Shown piece by piece: positions 41,669 to 53,600 of a DNA stretch of 64,000 nucleotides. The DNA comes from Rhizopus sp. PT2906 (Eukaryota > Mucoromycota > Mucoromycetes > Mucorales > Rhizopodaceae). The translations under genes were made by a program, and so were the position numbers. The notes beneath the pieces are model-generated. The model did not search any database and was not told the DNA's origin. It worked only from the letters and a program-made list of their open reading frames with translations. The DNA lies in NCBI GenBank assembly GCA_025529335.1, contig JAMYHX010000185.1, positions 1-64,000 of the forward strand, in the 5' to 3' direction. Each line of letters opens with the position of its first letter. Position 1 is the stretch's first letter.

Positions 41669-42748
41669 TTAGACAAGTAAACACAAGAAGTTTGGCCCAG
41701 CAATATCTTCTTGTACTCCGTTATTGTTATTAAACTTCTCCTTCCAGAATTCAATATCAGGGAATACCAATACTTGCAAATCTTTGGAAGGGACGACAAC
41801 AGTACGCGACAAAAAATAGTTTCCTTGATGAGAAGGAAATCCAGCCAAACTCTTCATTGCTCCCACTAGTAAACTCGAAATGTAACAACCTACCATACGA
41901 TCTGTGCCCCACTTGCCGACCTTCTTTTGCTGATCGCTTGAGACATTCTCTTGAGCAATCATGTTCATCGTGCTCTTACGGTTGGCATGAGTGATCTTGG
42001 AGGTATGAATACCAACACGTTTAAAAGCATCGACATACATTTTATGCTGAGTTCTGTATATAATTGGCATAAATCTATCATCTCCCTTGAAGACCACAGT
42101 TCGTACCAGTTTTCACGGCGAGTGAAGTCAAGGAAAGGCTCGTTCTCGAAATGAAATTTTGAAACAGGTTCATCACCAAAGCATCGACAGAGCATACTTA
42201 AACATCATGGTGTCAAACAGACGAGCTATATTCAATCTTGTCATGATTGGTTTTTCCAAAAGTGATAGTTGCAACCAAAGCAATGCATTCCGATACTCCT
42301 TGATTTTCTAGTGCAAGCGAGAGCAGATCAGCAAACTGCATCCCAAACGCTGTTTGGTTACGACAAAGCATGGCATGACTGATCAAAAAGCAGAGTCTGT
42401 CTCTGCAATCAAGAGGATAGCCATCATTCAATGTATTTTTTCCCCGATCTTCAAAGTTTGCCTCTTACTCCTGACCTTTTCTCTTTCGAGAGTATCCAGA
42501 AAAGCCCTAACAAGAGGTCCTCTTGCAGGGCCGCAGGGGGTTTAAGCCAAGTGCCTTTTGCTGGCTGTACATTCTACAATAGCTTTGACATGGGCAAGGG
42601 CAGATTTTCTGTCTAAAGCAATAGGGGAACACTTAGGTTTTGAAATGTATGACCTTGATGCGTTCTTTGTTACAAAATTGTGTAACTGTTTAAATGTGAC
42701 GTAGATGCGGGGTTTTATTTCATCTTCTCCCAAATCGAAACAAGCCAA
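41669..42748 (-). pseudogene. Crypton-type tyrosine recombinase remnant
   Basis: Three minus-strand fragments lie in order: 42748-42542 (MACFDLGEDEIKPRIYVTFK...), 42431-42213 (SHAMLCRNQTAFGMQFADLL, then SLALENQGVSECIALVATIT) and 42097-41669. The last carries KITHANRKSTMNMIA (the H-x-x-R box of tyrosine recombinases), VGKWGTDRMVGCYISSLL with the candidate nucleophile Tyr, then MKSLAGFPSHQGNYFLSR. This arrangement is that of fungal Cryptons and the related Ndc10/GCR1_C-like proteins. Stops and frameshifts separate the pieces, so the gene is dead. It ends about 60 bp before the complex I subunit gene. Confidence 0.72.
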
Positions 42749-42810
42749 AAAAATGTATAGCGGGATTATCTACTGGCCTGGGTGGTCTTTAACTTTTTCA
42801 CTCTTACAGC

Positions 42811-43266
42811 ATGTCTACCGTTGAACCTTGGGCATACCCCGACCACAAGCAATTCGAACGGTTAGTGATTCTAATAACTATGTAGAATAAACTATACTCA
42901 TTTATTATTAGCGTTCCTTCTTTGAGCGAAGTTGACAAGACTGACCGCAAAGGTAAATTTTAGAATACACAAACACAATAATGTCTAATTACTTCTCTCC
43001 TTTCCATTAGCTGTTTACGCTGCTCGTAATCAAAAGATCCGTGATGATTGGGTTAAAGCTATGGAAGCCCGTATTATTAAAGAAAAGTTAGATGAATGTT
43101 ATAGAACTGAAGGTGTCAATCACTGTAAGTTTTTCCTTTTTTTTTTTCTTTATAGGCCTATTCATTTTTCTTTTCTTTTCTAGATCAAAGTTGCCGTCAT
43201 TTGGCTGATATGTATTTTGAAGCATTAAAGACAAACAAGGTTGAAGGATTCCGTAAACACACATAA
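42811..43266 (+). CDS. Complex I accessory subunit (fungal 12-kDa, NDUFB10/PDSW-like)
   Basis: Four exons: 42811-42860, 42912-42952, 43011-43124 and 43184-43266, giving 95 residues. The core KAMEARIIKEKLDECYRTEG, then VNHYQSCRHLADMYFEALK and NKVEGFRK, matches the Neurospora 12-kDa subunit of NADH:ubiquinone oxidoreductase (VMMGRLVRDELTKCYYREG, VNHLEKCGHL), part of the membrane arm. Two cysteines (ECYRT, QSCRH) are conserved and probably form a disulphide in the intermembrane space. No cleavable presequence is seen, as expected for this family. The gene starts close to the decayed recombinase. Confidence 0.85.
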
Positions 43267-43471
43267 AATAAAAGAGAACAACAACATTTATTGTGTTTCC
43301 ATCAGCTTATAATGTTCAAATGAGCAAACGAACTTGCCACTCTTTTTTGCAGTGTATTTACGATCATTGGAACAACCTTCTACTTGACATTTTATAGGTG
43401 TAGATAACATTGGCCTAAGATATATATATGTGTATGTGATTAGTTGAAGTTATATTATATGTATAGAATCT

Positions 43472-44272
43472 TTACTTTTTCAGTTCACCAAAGATATCCT
43501 CCAAAGAGTAGGCTTGAGGAATAGATAATTGGCTTCCATTTGTATTTTGAACATATTTTATACTCTTGGGATCTGATTGTCGTTTTTGTGCTGTCTCTTC
43601 ACTATCTTCAATCACACGCTTTGTCTTTGATGCTTGCTTTTTCAGTAAACGGTTGATCGTATCTGCCTTGTCCTTTTCTGCTCTTTGTATACTCTGATTT
43701 TTTCTTCTTCTCGCAACCTCTGATTTGCGTAACTGTTCTTCTTCCTCTGTTAAAAGCTTCTTTTTTCCCGTATCTAATGTGTAATGTGAGTTTGTATGTT
43801 TCTAGTTCTTTTTGTTTATTTACCCATGGGCAGCTGTAAGTAATCCTCTGGTTCTTCATGATTCAGCTTAGCTCTCTGTCTTTTTGTCATGGGTCGATTC
43901 TTGATCACTTCTTCTCCATCGGAAAATCCTTCCTCACTGTCATCCTCAATCACTAGATTATATTAAATACTAACAAAATAGGCTTGACTAATCTTTACCT
44001 GGCTTCTTTCTTTTAATATTTCGTGATGACTTTGCTGGTATGGGCTGTTCGTCTTCTTCGTCCTCGTCGTTGTCCTCATCGTCGTCGTCTTCTTCGTCTA
44101 ATTCTTCTTCTTCAGATAATGAATCGAGTTCGCTATTGTTATTTTCTTCTTCATCAGTAAATGACTCTTTAAACTTTGCGTCATCATAGTCATTCAATTC
44201 ATCCTCTTCATCAGTGCTATAATTTGTATATGACACTGGTTTAGCTGCTGCTCTTCTTTTGTCTGATTTCAT
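43472..44272 (-). CDS. INO80 complex subunit B / Ies2 (PAPA-1 domain)
   Basis: Three exons: 44272-43999, 43952-43824 and 43773-43472, giving 234 residues. The first half is a long acidic region (Asp/Glu runs encoded at 44040-44220). The PAPA-1-like region follows: MTKRQRAKLNHEEPEDYLQL, then PMGDTGKKKLLTEEEEQLRK and EVARRRKNQSIQRAEKDKAD, ending TINRLLKKQ. Ies2/INO80B stimulates the nucleosome-remodelling ATPase of INO80 in the nucleus. The zinc HIT finger found in animal INO80B is not visible; the tail (QLSIPQAYSLEDIFGEL) is short. It is divergent from HUL5 with 85 bp between start codons. Confidence 0.88.
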
Positions 44273-44357
44273 ATTTGGTAATTAAAAAAAAAAGAACTAC
44301 GCAAGGACTTTTCTATGCTTTTCTCTCTATTATTTTTTATTCTCGAGTGTCTGCATA
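44273..44357. promoter_or_regulatory. 85-bp shared promoter between INO80B and HUL5
   Basis: The two start codons are head to head with only 85 bp between them, containing an A-run, TTTTCTCTC and a TATTATTTTTTATTC patch. Both 5' leaders and any core promoter must fit here, so the two genes probably share regulatory elements. Confidence 0.5.
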
Positions 44358-47300
44358 ATGAATTTTACTTTTGAAGGAAATTATAAACCAAGACGCAACA
44401 TCAACTTGGGAGGTGTCAAGACAGTGGGCGATAAAAAGTCGTTACTATTAAAGGCACAAAATGAACGTAAAGCAAGAGAACAAGAACGCATAAAGCAAAG
44501 GAGTGTACAGCAAATACAGGTAAAAAAGAGCGATTAACCAAGAATAATACTCATTAATGGATATTCTAGGCATTCTATAAGGGACGTAGACAAGCAGCCA
44601 TAGCTCGTAACGAAGCGCGACAACTGTTTTTGACGTTACTCGAGCAATTTGATGCACAACCTTCTCTGGATGACAAAGCACAATACATTTTAACACTCAC
44701 ACGAGCATTAATACTATTTTATCAACCCGAAAAAGATAAAGAACGATACCTGCAACCATATATAAGATTATTATTATCCAAGCAGACAGACAAGACGCTT
44801 TTAGAGGATATGTTTGTGATTGCTACAGATTCATGGACTTGGCTCATGTGCTTTCTTATCAAAAAAGTACTTTTGCAGACCACAGATGAACTCGACGCTT
44901 ACCGACTACTTTCACTGCTCTACAATCCATCAATTTATGCATCAGTTAACAAAGACAACAGTCGCGTCCAGATCTTAGTCTATTCCTTAGGCAGCACACA
45001 TCTACTGGACTACCTGCGTAAGGCTATAACTTCCTATAGAGAAGTAGCACAAGTAGTTGAGCCTATTATTTTGCAAGTAATCGAATTACGACACCATTCA
45101 TTCGACATATTACGCATCATCACGCTTGATTTATTCACTGAACCTTTCTTACTGGATAATATGTCAAATCAGGCAATGTCTGATATGGTTGCTCAATTGC
45201 CACTTAGTCCATGGTTAGTCGTGGTAGGCAACCTAGTCAAGGAAGGAGCTATCAAGGATGATGCGTCTATGGCTGGACTACTGATGAATGTGACAGAAAT
45301 GGGATACATACAACATGGGAAGTATCTTGATGACCATGTTTTGGTATGATATAACATGAAGGCCATAATACAGTGTTATTGATGTTTCATTAGGCAAGCT
45401 ATGCAAAAGCAATTCAGTTATTGCTCAGTCATTTACCAGTCTCTTTCTTGACACCAAATTATATTCGTGTCCAAGATGATGCCGACAGAGGTATAAAAGG
45501 GGAAGAGAAACATGAGGTATGCGCGAGCTAAACAATACGTTAGATTTTTCAGATAGTAGTGATGAGGATGTAGAAATGATAGAATTACCAACAAAAATAT
45601 CACCACTGATAAAGAATCGCCTTGAATCACTTTATAATACCGAAAAGATAAATATTCTGCTGTCGAGATGTATGCAATTGGCTGCTACGGACAACAACGC
45701 CATACGATTTGTATCTAGCTTTATCAACACACTCTTACTGCGTTGGCCAATGAAAAAGAATGACATTTTAAATACATTGTCGTACAAGTCTGTTGCTATG
45801 CAACAATTGCTACAGATCTTGTGGCAGTCATGGTCTGCGTCAAAGGAAGCACAGTTATTTGGACAAGAGCAGATTATATATCGGTTGAACGAAGCAATTT
45901 CACTTCTGACAGGTGAAATAACAACATGTATATGTATACATTTAAATTAATATTATCAATAGATGCTGACAGTAGTGAGAATTGGTCCACTTTATATTTA
46001 TTATGTGAGATATATACAAGGTTGTTATTAACTATTGCTGATACCGAACTCTTAAGTGACGATCTAAATCAGCATCCGTTCCAACTGAAACAGATCATAC
46101 AACTAAGCACACATTTAAAAACGATTTCCTTTGTCATGTTTTGGCGTGCGGATAATATGGACCTGTCAAGAGAGATTAGCCATTCGGGTATCCAGCTTCA
46201 TCAGTTACGATCAACCATCACACATCTATTACAGCAAATCCATATGAGAGAGTAAGTTTTCTTTGAACTTTTACATTTCTCTTTTGAATGTTAACCTCTG
46301 GGTAGCTCTCGTCGATCGTTTTGTCCTACTGACCACTGGTTAATCAAGGACTTGAATACAGACAACTTCTCAAGTGCTGCTGTGGCAGAAGAATTCAATC
46401 TAGAAACGGACCAACAAGAGAAGAAGCTGTCGAAAGGAAGATTGGCCATCATCAGCCCTCGTTTAGGCATCCTGAACAATATTCCCTTTGTGGTACCCTT
46501 TGAACAGCGTGTAGAGATATTTCAACAGTTCATACAAAATGACAAGAAAAGAAACAGCATTGATGATCGATTCCGTGCTCGTGTGGGTGCGACTATTCGA
46601 AGAGATCATATATTTGAAGATGGGTTCAACGCGTTCCATAAATTGGATGCTGGGCTGAAGGATAAAGTGGCGATTTCATTTGTAGATGAATTTGGACTGG
46701 AAGAAGCGGGTATTGATGGAGGCGGCGTATTTAAAGAATTCTTGACAGGATTGAGTCACGAGGCATTTGATGTCAACTATGGTCTGTTTGTTGCTACACC
46801 TGAACAACTCTTATACCCTAACCCTAGCTCTTTTGCTACTGAATGTAAGCACCAAAAACAAAAGGGGAACTAGTAAATAATATATATTTATATAGCACAA
46901 CAGTTGGAATATTTTCGATTCCTAGGATTGATTATTGGTAAGGCTGTATATGAGGGGATACTGTTGGATGTACCATTTGCAAGTTTCTTTTTGAAGAAAT
47001 GCTTGGGAAAAGTAAACTACTGTAAGTTCAATAAGAGATATGAATCTAGGCCGTACTGACAGTTGTTGGCAACATATAGTGGACGATTTATCATCACTAG
47101 ATCCAGAACTTTACAAGGGCTTACTATCGCTTAAAAAGTATGATGGCAACGTGGAGGACCTTTCACTTGACTTTACTGTGACACATGACGAGATGGGTAG
47201 TAGTAAAACCATTGAACTTGTGCCAAACGGCAGCCAAGTCCCTGTGACCAACCAAAACAGGATTCAATATATTTATCTCGTGGCCAACTATCGACTAAAT

Positions 47301-47816
47301 GTACAGATAGCCAAGCAATGCCGAGCATTCTTCAAGGGACTCTCGACCATTGTAGATATCAAATGGTTACGCATGTTTAACGAGCAGGAACTTCAAGTGC
47401 TCCTGGGTGGTGCCTCGATTCCTATCGACTTGGCAGATCTACGTGCCAACACAGTGCTTGCAGGCTACGATGAACATGATGCTACGATTCAAAACTTTTG
47501 GAAAGCGCTCGAATCATTTGACAACACATTGCGTATGAAATTTGTCAAGTTTGTCACATCGTGCTCTCGTCCTCCTCTGTTGGGTTTTAAAGAGTTGGTG
47601 CCCAGGTTTTGTATTCGAAATGCAGGTGTTGATGATGACCGGTTGCCGACGAGTTCAACTTGTGTAAATCTGTTGAAATTACCCAATTTTTCTTCTTATC
47701 GAATATTGAGAGAGTAAGTTTTGAATGATACAAAAAGAAATACGTATATATTTACCTTCTTGTGTAGAAAACTGCTCTATGCTATCACTGCTGATGCAGG
47801 ATTTGATCTTTCTTAA
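44358..47816 (+). CDS. HUL5: HECT ubiquitin ligase HUL5/UBE3C
   Basis: Nine exons: 44358-44519, 44570-45343, 45394-45490, 45553-45912, 45963-46251, 46306-46844, 46896-47021, 47080-47713 and 47768-47816, giving 1009 residues. Hul5 is a proteasome-associated E4/E3 that extends ubiquitin chains and clears misfolded proteins. The N-terminus (MNFTFEGNYKPRRNINLGG) and IQ-like AFYKGRRQAAIARNE match UBE3C. The HECT domain is complete: VDEFGLEEAGIDGGGVFKEF, YFRFLGLIIGKAVYEGILLD, LDPELYKGLLSLKKYDGNVE, FCIRNAGVDDDRLPTSSTC with the catalytic Cys codon at 47661-47663, and the C-terminal YAITADAGFDLS. Exon 3 uses a donor at 45491 and a 62-bp intron; a nearer acceptor would leave an implausible 26-bp intron. 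Confidence 0.96.
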
Positions 47817-48007
47817 TAAAATAGTATTGATCCTTTATTAAATCATTGCAAAAAAAAAGGAGAGGGCTATTAGTTATTGATATGATGAAGGCGCGTGCAA
47901 CTATAAAACTGTAGTAGTATCACCAGTGACAATAGAAAGATAAAATGAATGCAGATTTTTGAGGAGCTGTGAATATATGTAAAGGAGAAAGAGGGAAAGT
48001 ATTTTAT

Positions 48008-49433
48008 CTATGTATAGGAGGGAAAGCTTTGAATAAGGCTTGGATAACTTCTTAATCGTTGATGAGAAGGCCTTGTGACAGAAGCGGTCAATACTTGATC
48101 TCCAACTTGGTATAATGTGCTTCTTGATTCATTACTACTGCTCGTACTCGTATGACTATCCGTACTACTGGTGGATGTAGGCATAGGAGAAGACACATAC
48201 AGTTCCTGTGGTGAAAGTTTTCGATAGCTAGATAAGAACTGATCGATTTCAGTTCTTCTTGCTTTTATGTAATCAGTGGTGATATCCGAGAGAGGCACTG
48301 GTGATTGTTTAAGTTTGGTGCAAAGAGTGGTTAATCGTCTGTGTAGAGTATAAGCGTTCGGTCGCTTGGACGGGTCGATGTGTAGACAATCAATGTATAT
48401 ATCTTGCCATTCCTTCAAAACGTCAGGAATCGGCTCGATGCGATAGATATGAGGGTCTACCAGAGCGTCATCCGGAAAAGTAACGCGTGAGATCAATTGC
48501 CAGAGGATGATGCCAAGAGCATAAATATCTGCCGAGGTGCTGAGTCCAGTCGAAACGACTTCAGGAGCGACATAAGGCCAGCGACCTGCCCATGCCATGT
48601 TGCTTTTATCGTTATTTCGTTTCATAAATGTGATATCAACCAACTCGCCGACATAATCTGCATAATTTAACAAAATATTACGTGGATGAATATTACCATG
48701 AATGAAGTTCCAGTGTAAATCCTTGACATCTTTAGTGATGCTCAGCGCTAATTGACAGGGTTTTAAATAATCCTTGGGTATTTCTCGATCAATATGGCTT
48801 TCGAGATTACCAAATTTTGCCTTGGGCATGACAAACATCAATTTACTTGTTTGAGATTCTTCATCATAGTCCGTTGTTATGCCTAGGATATGCAAAGTTG
48901 AATGAATGAGGATGGGGTCAAGGTTGAACTAATATAGTAATGTAAGAAAAGTCTAGAACATTTATGTAGGTCTACCTTTTGATCGGGTTGCACTGTGATG
49001 CCTTTCAGGAACACTTGATTCCAGCGTTCTGGCACTTGATGATCAGATAAACGGTAAGGAGGGACAAAGGTAGCCAGATAAGAGGGAGCAAGGCCTTCAC
49101 TTTTGCTTTGTCTTGACTTATTTATGAACCAAGTTGGAGGAAAGAAAGGAACCGTGTTTAATTTGAATACGCCTCTTAAAGCAAGAGGCCTGTTGGATTG
49201 ATGCCAGTCAGCGATATAATGACTAAGGTGTTGTAACAGTTTTAAATGATCAGGATGAATATAATATTTTTTAGCAGTATGGGTTAACCAAGCAGTAACG
49301 TCAAATACTTTTGTTGGTTTTGAAGATGAATTCGTGACCCAATTGCACATATGCTCAATCGAAAATACTACGGACCATTTCTGATACCATTGATCAGCCA
49401 TGTCCCATACCTAATAATATTAGTTGGGGGTTT

Positions 49434-49477
<44 letters not shown>

Positions 49478-49710
49478 CATACATATCTTCCATATTTTGG
49501 ATTCAATTCATATTGCGATTGTTTATCCAATTCGAATTCATGAAATGCTTCTTGTATAGTTCTGTGAAGTGATATATTTTCATTTTCATGTAAAATTGAT
49601 TGAAATCCATCCAAATCAAATATTTCTGGGTTATTTTTGATGATCGGTAAGGCATAAGTTCTATAAAAATTGAGGTCGCATTCTAAGATATACTCTGATA
49701 TGTCGCTCAT
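48008..49710 (-). CDS. Predicted pseudokinase with N-terminal helical region
   Basis: Three exons: 49710-49483, 49410-48976 and 48928-48008, giving 527 residues. A C-lobe-like protein kinase fold is clear from TKDVKDLHWNFIHGNIHPRN, AGRWPYVAPEVVSTGLSTSA and DIYALGIILWQLISRVTFP to CLHIDPSKRP. However, the catalytic loop reads HGNIHPRN (HRD Asp replaced by Asn) and DFG is replaced by VDIT, so phosphotransfer is unlikely. No glycine loop or VAIK lysine is obvious in the N-lobe. The N-terminus is all-helical and acidic, and the tail is Ser/Thr-rich. Kinase-like proteins of this kind are numerous in Mucoromycota. Intron 1 carries a (TA)n repeat. A signalling scaffold role is an inference. Confidence 0.8.
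49438..49476. repeat. (TA)n microsatellite in intron 1 of the pseudokinase gene
   Basis: About 19 uninterrupted TA units between the splice sites of a 72-bp intron. Length variation here would change only the intron. Confidence 0.85.
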
Positions 49711-49991
49711 TATTTATGCATTATAATATATATTTATGTTGTGTGTTGTATGTATTATATATATATGCAAGTATATAATATAATAATAGTAATAATAAAA
49801 AAAAGAGTGTGTGTAAACCCAAGAAAATGAAAAAGAAAGAAAAGAAGAAAAAAAAAAAAAAGGTTTGGGCGGGAAAATTTTTGCCATGTTTATCGTTTTA
49901 TTCCTTTGGACCTAGACCCTTATTCCTTATTAATCCTTCTTTCCTGAGCCTATTTTTAACATGTTAATAGTAGTAATAGATGATGACCATA

Positions 49992-50213
49992 TTAACAACC
50001 TTCTGCTCCTTTACGAATTTCTTTTAAAAATAAAGTTAATCTATTTCTTAACTTTGTAACAAGTGGGTCTTCATCTTGATCTGGTGCACCTAATTGATCC
50101 AAGAGATATTCTGCTTCGTCAATATCTCTATTATTGTTATATTTATATAAAAATTAAGTCACGGGTACAAGCATATTCTGTTTAACTTACAACACAATGG
50201 TTCCTCTATTCAT
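49992..50213 (-). CDS. 52-residue conserved-looking protein, unknown function
   Basis: Two exons, 50213-50191 (23 nt) and 50127-49992, join through a 63-bp intron (GTAAGT ... AATAATAG) to encode MNRGTIVLDIDEAEYLLDQL followed by GAPDQDEDPLVTKLRNRLTL and FLKEIRKGAEGC. The sequence is a short extended start plus two amphipathic helices, with clear codon bias. Its size and helices resemble small subunits of larger complexes (kinetochore, mitochondrial or trafficking). I do not recognise the family. It lies below ORF-track size and was found by splicing. Confidence 0.6.
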
Positions 50214-52812
50214 AGTTGAATAAATATATATAAAAAAGAAAAAAAAAAGAGAGACAAAAAGACGTGATTGTTGTACTCATTTAAATTTTCAATTTACGTC
50301 ATTCGCTTATTTTATATTTTGAATACTTTACACATTACTCACATACTCACATATGTCCATGAGGTTCTGTTTGTAAGCTTACAGTGATCCATGAGATAAA
50401 GAAGTCACGCTGTTAAAATGAATATAGCTTGTTTATGCAAAACATTCGCAGCCTTGATAGAATATGTTATTGATGTGTACAAAGGATCTTTTTAATAAAA
50501 AGACTAAACGAACCAAGTGTTTCATATCCAAGAACAACAACATCCGCCTCCTCTTAAGAATATCTTGATTTATGCCCCCTACATTTTATCGCTGGCATTT
50601 ATCTCTTGACATGTTCTCTAGGTCCTTATTTAATCTTTGATAAATCTTGATAAACAACATATTCATTATTCGATTAATAAGCTGAATATGAATTATAAAC
50701 TTTAAGTTGTACTTTTTGGCTTTGACTGCTATTTGTTTGTATTAACTGTCTAGGGTCAAAGATAAATTAGCCCTAAATACATTGACGCGGATTGTAAACT
50801 AAGATTATGCAGACGCGATACTCCTTTTTTGGATAGATTCAAAAGCGATAGTTTATCTGACTTTAATGATAAATGAAATATGAAGACATTAACTGTGTAT
50901 AAGCACATCATTTGCATATAAAGTACTCTGTGATTCAAGAGCAAAGAGATATAAAATAAGGGCAATGGTATTTTTGAAGTGAAAGAAGGGACTGTGGTCA
51001 TGTTAGTAAAAAGTTCATGCGTCCCTTTTTTGGCAGATGTTAAGGCTTTTGTTGTAAAGAGTTCTTATGACAGCTACGAATATATGCTCTATTTCTTTCA
51101 GAGGTTGATCTGTATGCCTTCAGTGACTCCTTATATTGTAGTTAACATAATGACAACATCTAATCCATTCATAACTCAATGGCTTGCTCAATAGTTTAAT
51201 CAAAGCCTTATCTGAAGTGAGACGTTTGAATTGGTGTAAATAACCTTTATCATGTGTCCATAGTTCAGCCTCAGTTGCATGTAAAATAAAGATTAGGAAA
51301 TTTGAGCGTCAAAATGAAGCTGATAAAGAAAAAAAAAAGAAATATTTTCTTTGCTTTCCCTTGCAGCTTCTCTTTGTCTGGTAGCACATTCCATATGAAT
51401 AACAATTCGTGCTATTCTATCATCCAAAGACCCTAATAAACAGTAAAAGGGCCTGATTTATCTCGAAAGACTACTTTTAGATTTACTTGCTCTTATTCTC
51501 TCTCTCTTTTTTTTTAATATTCTTACCAAAAAAGATTAGCAACGCCTTTCTTATATCTGACACACTAGTCTTCGTTGACCTTCTGAAATAGATCACGTAC
51601 TTGGTCCATTGAACCCGTGATATATTTATAGGATTTGGCAACAAACATGTTTTGTTGATACACATTATCCTTTTTTTCTTTCTTTCTGAAAGTGTCCCCG
51701 TGAGCAGGAAGCTGAATATCATTAAAAAGCCTCCGTAACTGTTGCACGAGTCTGGCTTTAAGAAATTCTGCATTCCATGGAAAAGTCTTGTTTCTTTCAT
51801 GCATACATTGTCGTGGCTCATCTTTAATTTCAGGCTTTCACAATACCAATAAATGTATTCTGTTTGTAAACTGCTGACGATTGGAAGACTTTGAATCGTT
51901 TAATAAGAGTAACATCATGATATTTAGATTCATTGTCCCCGTTCGCCATTATCAACTTCTTGATATCTTTAAAGTGAAACGCATAAAGCGATTTAAGGGT
52001 ATTAGAACCCCCCTATATGTACACAGATCATGCAGGGTATAAGCAACATAGCGACAAGAGTATATTTCACTCTATATATGCACTTTGAACTCTCGACTCT
52101 TTTATAAGGGTCATCTAGTTTACTGTAGCTCTACCATGGGCATGTATGTTTTATTCTAGAAGCCCTTTCGCATCTTAGTCTATGACTTCACAGCCCAATT
52201 CACCATGTAACCTAAACCTATGTAGCCAGCTTCCTTTCAACTTGTTCTCTTTCCATATCTTGGCCCGATTCATCTCTTGTTCATATCTAGCGGAATAGAC
52301 AAAGGTAAACAAGCCAACTGTAATACAGAGTCAAAGCAGTGTTCAGTACAACCTAATTAATAAGCATGTGCTCAAGTGAAGCTTAAAAAGAACATCATCG
52401 GTCATGAGGATCTAAATAAGGTTATCTTCATAGGTCTGGTGCACAGTGCTGCTGGTATATTTGTCCGCTCTAGTGTTATATTGCTGAGTTCGAAGTTTAT
52501 CTGTTGGTAGAGCGATAGGTTGGATGTAGATTTTCTAGGGGTGTGCAAGCAAAAGGGGTGTTTGGAAGTAGTAGGATAGCAAATAGCCAACCGATTCACA
52601 ATGAGAGGGGAAGATAGCTCTGACTAAGTTTTCTAAATCAACAATAATAATTTCTAGGAGGTGAACTCATTATTCACACCAATGCTTATTTCTGTTAAGA
52701 TTTTATGCAGAAAAGAAGTCCCCTTTTTATTTCTTTGATCATTTACTAAAGTTAACGCCTGTCTGTTCTTTAATTGAAGCTCAGGTCAATCTTACCCCCC
52801 TTCACTACATTA
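50214..52812. other. 2.6-kb gene-poor spacer
   Basis: No intact gene is seen. Frames of 60-110 codons on both strands are not supported. The best, 51804-51565 on the minus strand (NDIQLPAHGDTFRKKEKKDN), has mildly protein-like sequence and may be a transposon relic. The whole stretch to 53.6 kb probably consists of decayed repeats. Confidence 0.45.
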
Positions 52813-53600
52813 CTAATTATGGCGATACTTTAAATGGCATACGCGTTTATGGTTTTGAGATGCTGAAGTGATATGGTCATGATTAGAAGTAGCAATGGTC
52901 ATCTGATATTGACTAGGTAGCGAAGAGTTTGCTGGCCGAATACAGATGCGATGAAAAACACCAAGAGCGCGCAAAGTGTGGTGCGTATCCACCACGAGCT
53001 TTGTCAAATCATCCATACAATTCGATATCTTGATTTTGGCTAGCTGGTACATTACGTAATGTGTGGATGGCGAGACCATAACATAAAATGAAACTGTTCG
53101 TTTAACAATATGTAGGCCCAAGGCACTGTCCATATTTGTGACGCGCAAGCATTTCTACAAAAGTTACCGACTCGAACTAGATCTGCACACAACAAAAGAT
53201 TGCTCTTGTCACCTTGAAAGGAAGATTTGACTTCACCAAAGCCATGATTTGCCTTCCAATGAACTCCATGCAAACTGGTGATGTAGATATCAGGGCGCTT
53301 TGTCTCGAAATTTTCGTTTCGTTTTGCCTCTAAAGTGATTTTGTTATTCCAGCGGAGAAACATGCCTTGGTCAGGTTCGTTGAACAGTCCGCATAAGAAA
53401 GGATCAACATATCACGTACCAAGCTCAGATTCATTAACATCCTCGGAAATCACGACATAGGGAATTTTCTGAACTAGTCCAACGATGCCTTGCACAAATT
53501 TGTATTCATTGGCAGGAAGATCCAGCTCCAAAAGTTGACTGGTCGCTTTACGTCGGCTGATTGTGCCAATGTTGTTGTATTCAGCTTTAGTTGTAATTTA
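52813..53600 (-). pseudogene. Decayed member of a repetitive PD-(D/E)XK-like family
   Basis: The minus-strand sequence begins near 53600 (EYNNIGTISRRKATSQLLEL), runs through KIPYVVISEDVNESELG, meets an in-frame TGA at about 53418, and continues YVDPFLCGLFNEPDQGMFLR. It then reads ETKRPDIYI ... HGFGEVKSS, a spacing that fits the PD ... (D/E)xK nuclease motif, and LLLCADLVRVGNFCRNA. A frameshift near 53145 moves it to NMDSALGLHIVKRTVSFYVM, and it ends at 52813. I recall many related sequences in Mucorales genomes, suggesting an expanded, probably mobile-element-linked family. The nuclease link is inferred from the motif alone. Confidence 0.55.

Noticed and set aside
45491..45516. 26-bp intron with acceptor at 45516 in HUL5
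   Set aside because: Too short for splicing; a 62-bp intron to the TTTTTCAG acceptor at 45552 keeps the same frame and a conserved acidic sequence.
51565..51804. 79-codon minus-strand frame in the 50-53 kb spacer
   Set aside because: Mildly protein-like, but no known domain and no adjoining exon; kept only as a possible relic.
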